DNA of 59,671 nt from Actinobacillus equuli (GCF_900636745.1 NZ_LR134310.1:2392321-2451991); one strand, 5' to 3'; shown: positions 36,448 through 43,387, counted from the stretch's first letter. A program made the numbers and translations. The notes: generated by a model not told the origin, from the letters alone.

Positions 36448-36509
36448 TACCGCATGCAAACATACATTGATAAAAAATATAATATATTTATATACCGCAT
36501 GCAAGCATA
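36448..36509. promoter_or_regulatory. Two direct operator repeats in the rep/repressor divergent region
   Basis: TACCGCATGCAAACATA at 36448 and TACCGCATGCAAGCATA at 36493, 45 bases apart, each with the palindrome GCATGC. They flank an AT-rich stretch, with a TATAAT -10 for the plus-strand gene at 36536. Likely binding sites of the encoded repressor. Repeated at 42951, 45368, 51871 and 58362. Confidence 0.7.
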
Positions 36510-36577
36510 TTTACATACAAAAGACATAAAAAACTTATAATGATAGATGAATTTTTATCAATCAAAGAGAATAAAAA

Positions 36578-36772
36578 ATGAGCACAAGAAAAGACACTTC
36601 CGTTAGAATTAACGAACAAAGACGTAATAAATTAGAAATGTTAGCAATAGAAATTAGCCATAAAAGTGGACGATTAACAAAAATGAGTGACATAGTAAAT
36701 CATTTGCTTGATAACTACTTAAATGAAGCAAAGCAAGACCTAATTCACCAGCCTAAAGAAAATAAGAAATGA
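36578..36772 (+). CDS. Ribbon-helix-helix repressor candidate, satellite 1
   Basis: 64 aa, the only plus-strand gene of the element. TSVRINEQRRNKLEMLAIEI forms a strand and first helix, and SDIVNHLLDNYL the second helix, as in Arc/MetJ-type repressors. It is divergent from the initiator with two repeated operators between, the same logic as RstR/rstA of CTXphi, although RstR is of a different fold. It probably sets immunity and limits replication. AAGAGAATAAAAA precedes the ATG. Confidence 0.75.
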   Translation: MSTRKDTSVRINEQRRNKLEMLAIEISHKSGRLTKMSDIVNHLLDNYLNEAKQDLIHQPKENKK

Positions 36773-36777
36773 TAAAA

Positions 36778-36859
36778 AGTGCAAAATCTTGCACTAAAGT
36801 TCAACTATAAAAGTATGGAAAACCATACCAAAGTTCGGGTGTTACAGAACTCCCGAACT
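36778..36859. other. Cluster of three hairpins IR1 (replication module)
   Basis: AGTGCAA/TTGCACT, GTATGG/CCATAC and AGTTCGGG/CCCGAACT in 82 bases, between the convergent repressor and 93-aa genes. Candidate for rolling-circle origin, minus-strand origin or packaging signal; the last stem may also act as terminator. Present in satellites and phage (43281, 45698, 52201; altered at 58690). Confidence 0.6.
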
Positions 36860-36884
36860 TCTCCGCTTGCTTTTTAAACACCTA

Positions 36885-37166
36885 TCACCGGTGAAACCTT
36901 CTGCCGGAAACCTTGCGATAAGTGCGTATAAACTCGTCTAAATCAATGGGAACATCAGAATGAACCAACTCTTGCAAAAACAACATAAAGTGTTCTAGCT
37001 GCTGAAATCGTTTATCAGTTGTAGCTGGAGGCTCGTTCCTATCATAACGAAAACGGACTTCAAGGGAATCGACGGTAAGATAAATACGATGTTCGGTCAT
37101 TTTTAAGAGCTTGACGGCTTCAAAGAAGTGTTGAGGAGTGATGTGAGAAAGGGTGATATCAGCCAT
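36885..37166 (-). CDS. Unknown 93-aa protein of the replication module, satellite 1
   Basis: No family recognised. It is soluble, acidic-to-neutral, with a basic C-terminus (RKVSGRRFHR). The middle part TEHRIYLTVDSLEVRFRYDR suggests a beta hairpin between helices. It is the first gene after the attP hairpin on the minus strand and is kept in all five modules, including the satellites, so it is likely tied to replication, integration or copy control rather than virion assembly. The start MADITLSHIT follows AGGTAATTT. Confidence 0.65.
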   Translation of the reverse strand: MADITLSHITPQHFFEAVKLLKMTEHRIYLTVDSLEVRFRYDRNEPPATTDKRFQQLEHFMLFLQELVHSDVPIDLDEFIRTYRKVSGRRFHR

Positions 37167-37188
37167 AAATTACCTAATTTAAAGCCTT

Positions 37189-37286
37189 ACATCGCATAAC
37201 AACAGGTTATGTATAAATTCTCAGGCAGTAAGGGAGATTATCACTGCCCGAGAATTCAACATAACCTGATAAACATTATGCGAAAT
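37189..37286. other. Folded attP hairpin of satellite 1/phage copy 1
   Basis: Two inverse dif-like sites. attP1 on plus: ACATCGCATAA, 7-base spacer, TTATGTATAAA. attP2 on minus: ATTTCGCATAA, 11-base spacer, TTATGTTGAAT. In single-stranded DNA they pair: TCGCATAA/TTATGCGA, GGTTATGT/ACATAACC, AATTCTC/GAGAATT and GGCAGT/ACTGCC, with a bulged centre between XerC and XerD arms. This is the CTXphi attP(+) architecture, which XerC uses to insert ssDNA at dif. Confidence 0.85.
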
Positions 37287-37337
37287 AAGGCTCTTTAATA
37301 TTTTGTAAAGATTACTATCGTCTTGGTTTTGCAGGGA

Positions 37338-37414
37338 GTGCGAATGCTTCGCACATGTTCCGCTGAACCGCAAGCGGTTCGCTTACGTCATGGGATTTTA
37401 CACGGTAAAATCCC
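37338..37414. other. Cluster of three hairpins IR2 (morphogenesis side)
   Basis: GTGCGAA/TTCGCAC, GAACCGC/GCGGTTC and GGGATTTTA/TAAAATCCC in 77 bases, between the secretin-like gene and attP. No T run follows on the minus strand, so they are not simple terminators. Candidate packaging signal or origin element. Absent from satellites. The middle stem contains GCAAGCGGT, one base from the host USS. Copies at 46258 and 52761. Confidence 0.6.
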
Positions 37415-37424
37415 CCGACACCCC

Positions 37425-38414
37425 CTATTTTTCACAGATAATAAAGCCTAAGTTATTAATTTTTGTTATTTTTGAATCAGAAAAGATCACTTTTGAGTTG
37501 ATTTTAATATCCGTTTTGAAGAATAGGTCATAGCACATATTGATTTTACGTTCGGCTGTCTGATTAAACTTAACACAGTTAAAGCGGTCTTCGCAGAATG
37601 ATACACTTAAATCTACCGCATTACGTCTAAATCTCACCCTAAAACCTTGCTCCACAACGTCAAAGCGCTTTGATGTAGATTCCGATACTGGGCTACGAAT
37701 CGTTTCATCAAATTCAAATCTTGATTCGCTCAACGATTCACAATAATCACCTTCCACGCAAGAAATAAAAGTTCTGGAATAAGTAAAGTTATCTGATTGA
37801 GAATTAAAAAAGTCGGCGACATTCTTATTCACGAGTAAGAAATTCATGCCTAGCCCAAGCTTCTTATTTAATGAAAATGGAGCTAATGAGTTAAGTAATT
37901 CATCAAAAAAAGAGACCTTCTTATCTATTTCTGTACGTGAATAAATATAAACAACCGGTTTAACAAAAGCGGTATTAAATTTTAAACCTTCTCTGTCACT
38001 TTCGATTTTGCCGGCAATTACTCTATAGTCTTTGAAATTATCCGGATTATTATTTACATCGAAATAACTCAGCTCTTTCGGCACTTCATAAGCGGCAGAA
38101 TATTCTTGATAAGGTTCTTGAATGAATTCCGGCTCTTGTGCAATAGCAGGATTTAACTCTTTTTTCGATAACTCAATCGTTCCATCCTCATTCTTCATAC
38201 ATGTATAACCATTTGATACACACGATTTTAAGAGGTTAGATTCGGTCAATTCTCCTATAAAATAAAAAGGGCTGTCTCCAGAAACATATATGTTTAAATT
38301 CTGTGGATACGTCATTTTTAAATCATTAACGTTAGAAATATCTACTTGCTGTTTAGCGTTGGAATTTTTTGATATTACAAACATTAATATTATCAATGTT
38401 AGCAATTCTTTCAT
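37425..38414 (-). CDS. pIV-like degenerate secretin, phage copy 1
   Basis: 329 aa with a signal peptide (MKELLTLIILMFVISKNSNA). NLNIYVSGDSPFYFIGEL followed by GYTCMKNEDGTIELSK resembles the N0/STN domain of secretins. FFDELLNSLAPFSLNKKLGL, then FLLVNKNVADFF and later FDVVEQGFRVRF, follow the order of the secretin beta domain in weakened form. Three Cys pairs (SCVSNGYTC, SCVEGDYC, FCEDRFNC) suggest disulphides. The gene overlaps the end of zot by 62 bases, as gene IV overlaps gene I in Ff. Its start has GGGGACAACT. Alternatively it is a cargo gene, since ctxAB occupies this place in CTXphi. Confidence 0.6.
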   Translation of the reverse strand: MKELLTLIILMFVISKNSNAKQQVDISNVNDLKMTYPQNLNIYVSGDSPFYFIGELTESNLLKSCVSNGYTCMKNEDGTIELSKKELNPAIAQEPEFIQEPYQEYSAAYEVPKELSYFDVNNNPDNFKDYRVIAGKIESDREGLKFNTAFVKPVVYIYSRTEIDKKVSFFDELLNSLAPFSLNKKLGLGMNFLLVNKNVADFFNSQSDNFTYSRTFISCVEGDYCESLSESRFEFDETIRSPVSESTSKRFDVVEQGFRVRFRRNAVDLSVSFCEDRFNCVKFNQTAERKINMCYDLFFKTDIKINSKVIFSDSKITKINNLGFIICEK

Positions 38415-39291
38415 AGTTGTCCCCTTTTTTAATAATAAAATAGCTAATATCGCCTATCTGATTCATGGAAATTAAACTGACACATTCGGTATTATTTGTA
38501 CTGGTTTTTGATTTTGGTTTTTCTATATTTTTTTCTGGTTTTTCATATTTATCTAACAAATCATAGAGATAATAGAAAGAGCCAGACAAACAAAAAATAG
38601 AAGAAAATAATATCAGTTTAAATTGTGCTGATTTAAAAAAGTTTTGTCTGCTATCAATGATATTTTGTTTCCCATTGACACCATCAAAGCTTTTATAAAG
38701 TTGGAATATTTCATCAGAATATTTATTATGGTACTGAGCAATTAATGATGTTTTTGTCGTTTTTACTCCGATAAAAACATCTACCCGATAGCGTTTAGAA
38801 AAACCGAGCATGGTCATTTTACGCATCACAAATGTAGATTCGATTCTATCTTTGATAAAACGAGGAATTCCGGTGATTGATTGGTTAATCACGATAAGAT
38901 CACAACAATCCCCTTTCTCATTTGTAAAATGTCTATGTTCGGCAATAAACGAGCGGTGATTCGGATGAATTTTGTCACTAGGAAAGATTCTCCATACTTC
39001 ATCTAAACAGATTAAATCTCCTGCCTTGCAAAAGGTGTTCTCTGCCCCTTTAAACGGGAAAAAATCCTCTTTCTGACAATCTGAATCGGTTACTTTACGT
39101 AGCTTGCCCAACGATTCACGGGAGATTTTCTTGTCTTTGCTTAAGCAATAATCAATTAGCTTTTCTTCAGAAATACCTTCAATATTTGTGACGATGTTTC
39201 GACCTTTTCTGAAATTTTCCAAAATCACCGAAGACACTACTTCATAAGACTTCCCAGAACCGGGAATACCGGTATAAGCAAAAATAGACAT
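38353..39291 (-). CDS. zot: Zot/pI assembly ATPase, phage copy 1
   Basis: 312 aa inner-membrane motor of filamentous phage assembly. Walker A is GIPGSGKS at residues 8-15 and Walker B is DLICLDEVWRIFP. The domain continues with EHRHFTNEKGDCCDLIVINQ. One membrane segment (KLILFSSIFCLSGSFYYLY, about residue 225) is followed by a short periplasmic tail. It starts 4 bases after the pVI-like gene and overlaps the secretin-like gene. The zonula-occludens toxin name comes from CTXphi; here the role is virion export. Confidence 0.93.
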   Translation of the reverse strand: MSIFAYTGIPGSGKSYEVVSSVILENFRKGRNIVTNIEGISEEKLIDYCLSKDKKISRESLGKLRKVTDSDCQKEDFFPFKGAENTFCKAGDLICLDEVWRIFPSDKIHPNHRSFIAEHRHFTNEKGDCCDLIVINQSITGIPRFIKDRIESTFVMRKMTMLGFSKRYRVDVFIGVKTTKTSLIAQYHNKYSDEIFQLYKSFDGVNGKQNIIDSRQNFFKSAQFKLILFSSIFCLSGSFYYLYDLLDKYEKPEKNIEKPKSKTSTNNTECVSLISMNQIGDISYFIIKKGDNYERIANIDNINVCNIKKFQR

Positions 39292-39295
39292 AACA

Positions 39296-39592
39296 TTAAC
39301 CTACGAATGGAATACGACGAATCATAAATCTTGTCATATAAGCACTTAAAATCATTTGAAGACCAACATCAATCTTAAATGCGGATAAGAAAAATAAAGC
39401 CTCCGAAGGAATAGAATCAAAATATTGCTGTAATTCTTGCTCAGGAATAAATACTTCAAAAAGTATTGGAATAACTTCAGTAACAACTAAAAATATAATT
39501 GCGAATACAACAAATTTAATTACTAGGGATTTAAATATAAATGATAAAATTCCTGAAAAAGATTTTGATAGAAAAGAAATAATTGCGCCCAT
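39296..39592 (-). CDS. pVI-like minor coat protein, phage copy 1
   Basis: 98 aa. The start at 39592 (MGAIISFLSKSF) is chosen because TAGGGTATTTT precedes it, it avoids overlap with gene III, and the frame upstream is destroyed in copy 3. Three hydrophobic segments are seen, with a charged loop EVFIPEQELQQYFDSIPSE, as in DUF2523/pVI proteins that cap the virion end with pIII. It lies between genes III and I, the place of gene VI. Confidence 0.8.
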   Translation of the reverse strand: MGAIISFLSKSFSGILSFIFKSLVIKFVVFAIIFLVVTEVIPILFEVFIPEQELQQYFDSIPSEALFFLSAFKIDVGLQMILSAYMTRFMIRRIPFVG

Positions 39593-39600
39593 AAAATACC

Positions 39601-40746
39601 CTATGCAGATAAAATAACTCGTAAGGAAACAATTCCCCAAATGAATAAAAATATAGAACTTAATAATTCAGCTGAACCTTTAAAAACTTGGCAATGAACA
39701 TCAACTTTTTCATTAATTACTAAAAATTTAGTGTTGAAATTTATATCTAAAGGAGGGCAGCTTCCACCACTGAAAGATAAATTAGGAATAAATCCTTCTT
39801 TACTTTTTTTTAATTCATTAAACGCCTTTTTAATATCAAATTCTTCCAATTCAGGGTAAGTTAGATCTCCATTACCATGTTCTTTATCTCCATCTCCTTC
39901 GCTTTTACCGGTACCGAGTCCCTTTCCATTTCCAGTACCCTTATCACTATGTCCGGAACCTCCATGATTACCACCCGAACCACTTGCAGCAGAACCATTA
40001 CTTCCACCGTTCGGAGATGAACCGGAATTTCCACCGGAACCCCTTAATTCATTGATTCCGTTTCTTGCATCTGTAGCACCTTGACCAGAACTCCCCTTTG
40101 GCTCTTGCTTAGAAGAAGCATAATTTTCTAATGTATCTCTATCACAATTTGTTTCATTACATACACCAATGACTGGATTTCCTTCTTCATCTGAACCCTC
40201 TTTATTAAATGCACAAACAGAAGAACCATCTTTTGAAATCGCACATCTATCCGTTCCATTTTCAAAGCCTAAGAATTCATCGGATTCCCCTTCTTTCTGT
40301 ACTTTGCCATTTGCTAGAGTATCGACTAATGATTGTGCTATATCACAATTACCCGCTTTTAAAGCCTTTTTTAAAGCACTAAGTAAAGGCTTTCTATAGT
40401 TCTCACCTACAGAGAATCTTATTTGTTGTGCATATTTAAATGCACCGTCAGCAAAAAATTTATCTTTAAAATTCGTTCCATAGTTAAAAACAATGCTGTA
40501 TTGATCTAACTTAATATCTAAATAATCTCTTTGAGCGTGAGGGTCTCCGTCTTCATTCATTCCAGCCGTAGACATTTTTAAATCACATTTAGACATGTCA
40601 TAATCATTCGATGAATTCTTTTTAGAATCAATACGATAGACATAACCGACTTTAGACCATTGGGCGATAGCAAAAACATCCATAGAAATAAAAGAGAATA
40701 AAAATAATATGCTTAATTTAATCCGGTTATTACAGCCCAAGCGCAT
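39601..40746 (-). CDS. pIII-like adsorption protein, phage copy 1
   Basis: 381 aa from ATG 40746, chosen because GTGGGGTATCGT precedes it and the earlier GTG (40779) lies inside the 22-aa frame. Order: signal peptide (MRLGCNNRIKLSILFLFSFI), N-terminal domain with Cys pairs, a Gly/Ser/Asn-rich linker (about residues 220-285), a C-terminal domain with CPPLDINFN, and a C-terminal membrane anchor (LLSSIFLFIWGIVSLRVILS). This is the standard pIII plan: receptor-binding head, flexible linker, virion anchor. The receptor, perhaps a type IV pilus, is not known. Confidence 0.85.
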   Translation of the reverse strand: MRLGCNNRIKLSILFLFSFISMDVFAIAQWSKVGYVYRIDSKKNSSNDYDMSKCDLKMSTAGMNEDGDPHAQRDYLDIKLDQYSIVFNYGTNFKDKFFADGAFKYAQQIRFSVGENYRKPLLSALKKALKAGNCDIAQSLVDTLANGKVQKEGESDEFLGFENGTDRCAISKDGSSVCAFNKEGSDEEGNPVIGVCNETNCDRDTLENYASSKQEPKGSSGQGATDARNGINELRGSGGNSGSSPNGGSNGSAASGSGGNHGGSGHSDKGTGNGKGLGTGKSEGDGDKEHGNGDLTYPELEEFDIKKAFNELKKSKEGFIPNLSFSGGSCPPLDINFNTKFLVINEKVDVHCQVFKGSAELLSSIFLFIWGIVSLRVILSA

Positions 40747-40781
40747 ACGATACCCCACACGAAAAAAATAAATTGCCACAT
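40713..40781 (-). CDS. 22-aa membrane peptide between genes VIII and III, phage copy 1
   Basis: Too short for usual gene callers. It starts MWQFIFFVWGIVCAW, is hydrophobic throughout, and ends at a stop inside the pIII signal-peptide region. AAGGAATTAATT is ideally placed for its ATG and not for the pIII start. The size and character fit the tiny end-cap coat proteins pVII/pIX (about 33 aa in Ff). Copies 2 and 3 have it at 49633 and 56131. Confidence 0.55.
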   Translation of the reverse strand: MWQFIFFVWGIVCAWAVITGLN

Positions 40782-40797
40782 AATTAATTCCTTATCG

Positions 40798-40860
40798 TAG
40801 ATAAAAAAAGAGGAGGTGCGTCCTCATACTTGCGGGCGCCTCCTCCTCCTTTTTTATCTA
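40798..40860 (-). terminator. Strong terminator after the major coat gene, phage copy 1
   Basis: GAGGAGG and CCTCCTC form a GC-rich stem extended by TAGATAAAAAA/TTTTTTATCTA, with a T run on the minus strand. In Ff a terminator stands at the same place, after gene VIII, to give surplus coat mRNA. Confidence 0.9.
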
Positions 40861-40864
40861 CGTA

Positions 40865-41077
40865 TTAAATACGTTTCATCATACCAAGCACAGAACGTAC
40901 ACCGATGCCGACAGCTAAGAAACCACCGACGGCAACACCAAGAGCAACGATAGCTGTTTTTGCATCAGAAAGATCTACACCTGAAGCAATATCACCAACA
41001 CCGTTTGCATTTGCTACACCGGCTAACGCTAGAGAACCAACGATCACCGCACCTTTAGCTAATTTACTTTTAAACAT
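40865..41077 (-). CDS. Major coat protein pVIII, phage copy 1
   Basis: 70 aa precursor from ATG 41077, which has AGGAGACTTTAT upstream. The signal peptide MFKSKLAKGAVIVGSLALAG ends in VANA. The mature 46 residues have an acidic-amphipathic start (NGVGDIASGVDLSDAK), a membrane helix (IVALGVAVGGFLAVGIGV) and a basic end (MMKRI) facing DNA. This is the classic pVIII design. A strong terminator follows. Confidence 0.92.
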   Translation of the reverse strand: MFKSKLAKGAVIVGSLALAGVANANGVGDIASGVDLSDAKTAIVALGVAVGGFLAVGIGVRSVLGMMKRI

Positions 41078-41116
41078 ATAAAGTCTCCTTTTATAAAATT
41101 TTAATAAATACAACAG

Positions 41117-41329
41117 TTACGCTCTAATTTGTTTTAAAATCAAGCCTACAGTCTTAGCAAAAAACCAGAGCGAAACCGTTGCAGAAAATGAAACAAAGAA
41201 AAATCCGGAGTATTCGGAATAGTCTATTGTTTCTTTTGATGAAGGCTCTACCGGAACCTTCAAGATCACTTCCCTACAATTCAAATTATCAGCCTCACAA
41301 ATTTGAGATTGAAGAGAGATGAAATTCAT
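41117..41329 (-). CDS. Small single-membrane-span protein (VII/IX position), phage copy 1
   Basis: 70 aa. A polar N-terminal half with two cysteines (SQICEADNLNCREV) is followed by a membrane helix (GFFFVSFSATVSLWFFAKTV) and a basic tail (LKQIRA). It is the first gene of the morphogenesis module, just before the major coat gene, where Ff has VII and IX. Virion end protein is likely; direct homology is not shown. Confidence 0.7.
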   Translation of the reverse strand: MNFISLQSQICEADNLNCREVILKVPVEPSSKETIDYSEYSGFFFVSFSATVSLWFFAKTVGLILKQIRA

Positions 41330-41343
41330 ATAAAATTGCCTCT

Positions 41344-41372
41344 ATTTAACAGAATATTACATTATGCGAAGT
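41344..41372. other. Internal dif-like site between genes V and VII, phage copy 1
   Basis: On plus: ATTTAACAGAA (10 of 11 to the XerD box), a 7-base spacer TATTACA, and TTATGCGAAGT (exact XerC box). It marks the exact junction between replication and morphogenesis modules. Copies at 50264-50292 and 56757-56785. Confidence 0.8.
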
Positions 41373-41403
41373 AAAATGATTGTAAGTCATTGATTAATAA
41401 GGG

Positions 41404-41745
41404 TTATTTGCTTTCTGTGTTGCTTACAAGCTCAATTGTTGAGTTTTCATCAAAATTGTACGTAATCCCTTTACGACCACCTTCCATCGCCCATTCACGT
41501 GGATAAACCAACACCATTACCAATTTATTCTTAAATTGTTCAATGGTTCGCTTAAGATTGTCATTCACACAACGATCATCTAATTTAACTTCTTGAGTTG
41601 ATGTATTGTAGCCGCCGTAGCCGTCAGGCTCTTGAAGCTGTAAACCTAAATTGTGCTTATCTTTAACTTCACCGGTTTCACGATTAGTGAATGATGAATT
41701 TTTGTATCCTTTGAGAATACCGACGATATAAAAACCTGTACGCAT
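41404..41745 (-). CDS. ssDNA-binding protein candidate, phage copy 1
   Basis: Translation identical to the satellite 1 gene at 34901. Here it is followed, across the internal dif-like site, by the morphogenesis genes, so in the phage it has the true gene V position. Confidence 0.65.
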   Translation of the reverse strand: MRTGFYIVGILKGYKNSSFTNRETGEVKDKHNLGLQLQEPDGYGGYNTSTQEVKLDDRCVNDNLKRTIEQFKNKLVMVLVYPREWAMEGGRKGITYNFDENSTIELVSNTESK

Positions 41746-41791
41746 AAAATGCTCCTTTTAAATGCTATTTAACTTTAAACTACCAAAAAAC

Positions 41792-42943
41792 TTAAGCAAT
41801 CAACCGTAGCTTCGGCATATTGCTTGGATACTGATAAAAATCCGGGGCCTTAAATGGTTTAACGAAGATCTGTTCGCAAGAAATCACTCGGACAGCTTGG
41901 AATTTTTCAATATCGCAAGGGTTTGCAATATCTATCCCGATTTTACGTAATCTTGCGCGATGTAATTTAAATTGGGCTTCTTTCAAAAAAAGGTTCTGTC
42001 CATTAGCCCATAACATAGCGTAATAAGCAGTCGTATTAGCTTTACGCAAAGTATCGACTATCCCCTCAGAAACAAGCTGTTCCGCTATCGTTTCTAGTTT
42101 CACTTCACTGACACTTAATCTTCTATACATATCTAAAAAACCTTTCTGTAATGCTTCTAAACCCGAAAAATCACTCAAACCCCAATAACAAAGCCCTTCA
42201 CGTTGTAAATAACGAGATTTTAATTTTTGTTCGAATCGGACTACTCCATTCTCCTCGCAATAGTCATAGACCTTTTTGTAATAAGTGAACTCCTTTGAAT
42301 CGAAACCAAACTTATTTTTAATCTTGTCAAAAGAATGTATTAAAAGCTCTTCGTGTTTGATATAGCAGGATGGGTAAATCAGATTGGCATTACCCTTTGC
42401 GCTTAACCAATCGACTGTGCAGCCATTAGTGTGTAATCGACCGATTGAGTTACGGTAACGCATTTGAGAAAGAGCCTTGAGAAATGTACGTTCATTACCT
42501 CGACCGACTGAAACATTAGTGGTGATGTCTAAACGCTTGATGATGGCACCGTTTGAAAAAGTTCTTACTTTTTCGCCGTCTTTGCCTTGTCCGTGGAAAA
42601 TCTCTGTACAACGAGTAAATAATGGAAGTTTAAGAGAGAAAAGAATGTTGTTAAAACAAGAAACACAAGAATCAATATCAGTAAAACCTAATACATTTTC
42701 AACTTTATTCCAACGGCTTGGGTTCCCTTCCATTCGAATAACGGAACCGGAAACCTTGATAGAAACCTCATCGCAATAGCTGCCTTTATGACGATATTTT
42801 CCGGTTCTTATGCCCTGCTGAACTTCTCCGGTATCAAGATGAATGCCTATCACACCGAAATCAAAAATAGACGCAAGCGTAGATTCGGGAATCTCGAATC
42901 CAAAATCTTGTTCTATTGTGAGCCAGTCAATGTGATAATTCAT
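41792..42943 (-). CDS. Replication initiator (gene II-like), phage copy 1
   Basis: 383 aa, identical in translation to the initiator at 35289. Drives plus-strand rolling-circle synthesis of the phage; being identical, it could act on satellite origins in trans and the reverse. Confidence 0.85.
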   Translation of the reverse strand: MNYHIDWLTIEQDFGFEIPESTLASIFDFGVIGIHLDTGEVQQGIRTGKYRHKGSYCDEVSIKVSGSVIRMEGNPSRWNKVENVLGFTDIDSCVSCFNNILFSLKLPLFTRCTEIFHGQGKDGEKVRTFSNGAIIKRLDITTNVSVGRGNERTFLKALSQMRYRNSIGRLHTNGCTVDWLSAKGNANLIYPSCYIKHEELLIHSFDKIKNKFGFDSKEFTYYKKVYDYCEENGVVRFEQKLKSRYLQREGLCYWGLSDFSGLEALQKGFLDMYRRLSVSEVKLETIAEQLVSEGIVDTLRKANTTAYYAMLWANGQNLFLKEAQFKLHRARLRKIGIDIANPCDIEKFQAVRVISCEQIFVKPFKAPDFYQYPSNMPKLRLIA

Positions 42944-42950
42944 AAAAATC

Positions 42951-43012
42951 TACCGCATGCAAACATACATTGATAAAAAATATAATATATTTATATACCG
43001 CATGCAAGCATA
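42951..43012. promoter_or_regulatory. Operator repeats, phage copy 1
   Basis: Same two TACCGCATGCAA repeats as at 36448, between rep and the repressor gene. Confidence 0.65.
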
Positions 43013-43080
43013 TTTACATACAAAAGACATAAAAAACTTATAATGATAGATGAATTTTTATCAATCAAAGAGAATAAAAA

Positions 43081-43275
43081 ATGAGCACAAGAAAAGACAC
43101 TTCCGTTAGAATTAACGAACAAAGACGTAATAAATTAGAAATGTTAGCAATAGAAATTAGCCATAAAAGTGGACGATTAACAAAAATGAGTGACATAGTA
43201 AATCATTTGCTTGATAACTACTTAAATGAAGCAAAGCAAGACCTAATTCACCAGCCTAAAGAAAATAAGAAATGA
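43081..43275 (+). CDS. Ribbon-helix-helix repressor candidate, phage copy 1
   Basis: Identical in translation to the gene at 36578. Phage and satellite thus share one immunity type. Confidence 0.72.
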   Translation: MSTRKDTSVRINEQRRNKLEMLAIEISHKSGRLTKMSDIVNHLLDNYLNEAKQDLIHQPKENKK

Positions 43276-43280
43276 TAAAA

Positions 43281-43362
43281 AGTGCAAAATCTTGCACTAA
43301 AGTTCAACTATAAAAGTATGGAAAACCATACCAAAGTTCGGGTGTTACAGAACTCCCGAACT
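43281..43362. other. IR1 hairpin cluster, phage copy 1
   Basis: Same three stems as at 36778. Confidence 0.55.
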
Positions 43363-43387
43363 TCTCCGCTTGCTTTTTAAACACCTA

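Larger units (their letters stand above)
34859..37275 (-). mobile_element. Satellite element 1 (2417 bp, RS1-like)
   Basis: Bounded by the XerC half-sites at 34859 and 37276. It holds only the replication module: ssDNA-binding protein, initiator, repressor candidate, 93-aa protein and the attP hairpin. It lacks every virion and secretion gene. By the Xer cut points it is a complete unit, repeated at 43779-46195. Confidence 0.75.

Noticed and set aside
35974..36470. Plus-strand frames of 100 and 61 aa opposite each replication initiator gene
   Set aside because: Shadows of the rep gene in all copies; no ribosome site and no protein-like composition.
37276..37290. Alternative reading of the array as phage-satellite-phage-phage-satellite, with units starting at gene V end
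   Set aside because: Equally consistent in gene counts, but unit borders at the attP2 XerC half-site agree with the expected strand-exchange point, so the satellite-first reading is preferred.
37425..38414. Toxin gene as in CTXphi
   Set aside because: No similarity to ADP-ribosylating or other toxin motifs is visible; the gene overlap and domain pattern fit an assembly protein better.
38290..38475. Plus-strand 61-aa frame at the zot/secretin overlap
   Set aside because: Antisense to two real genes; conserved only because the DNA is duplicated.
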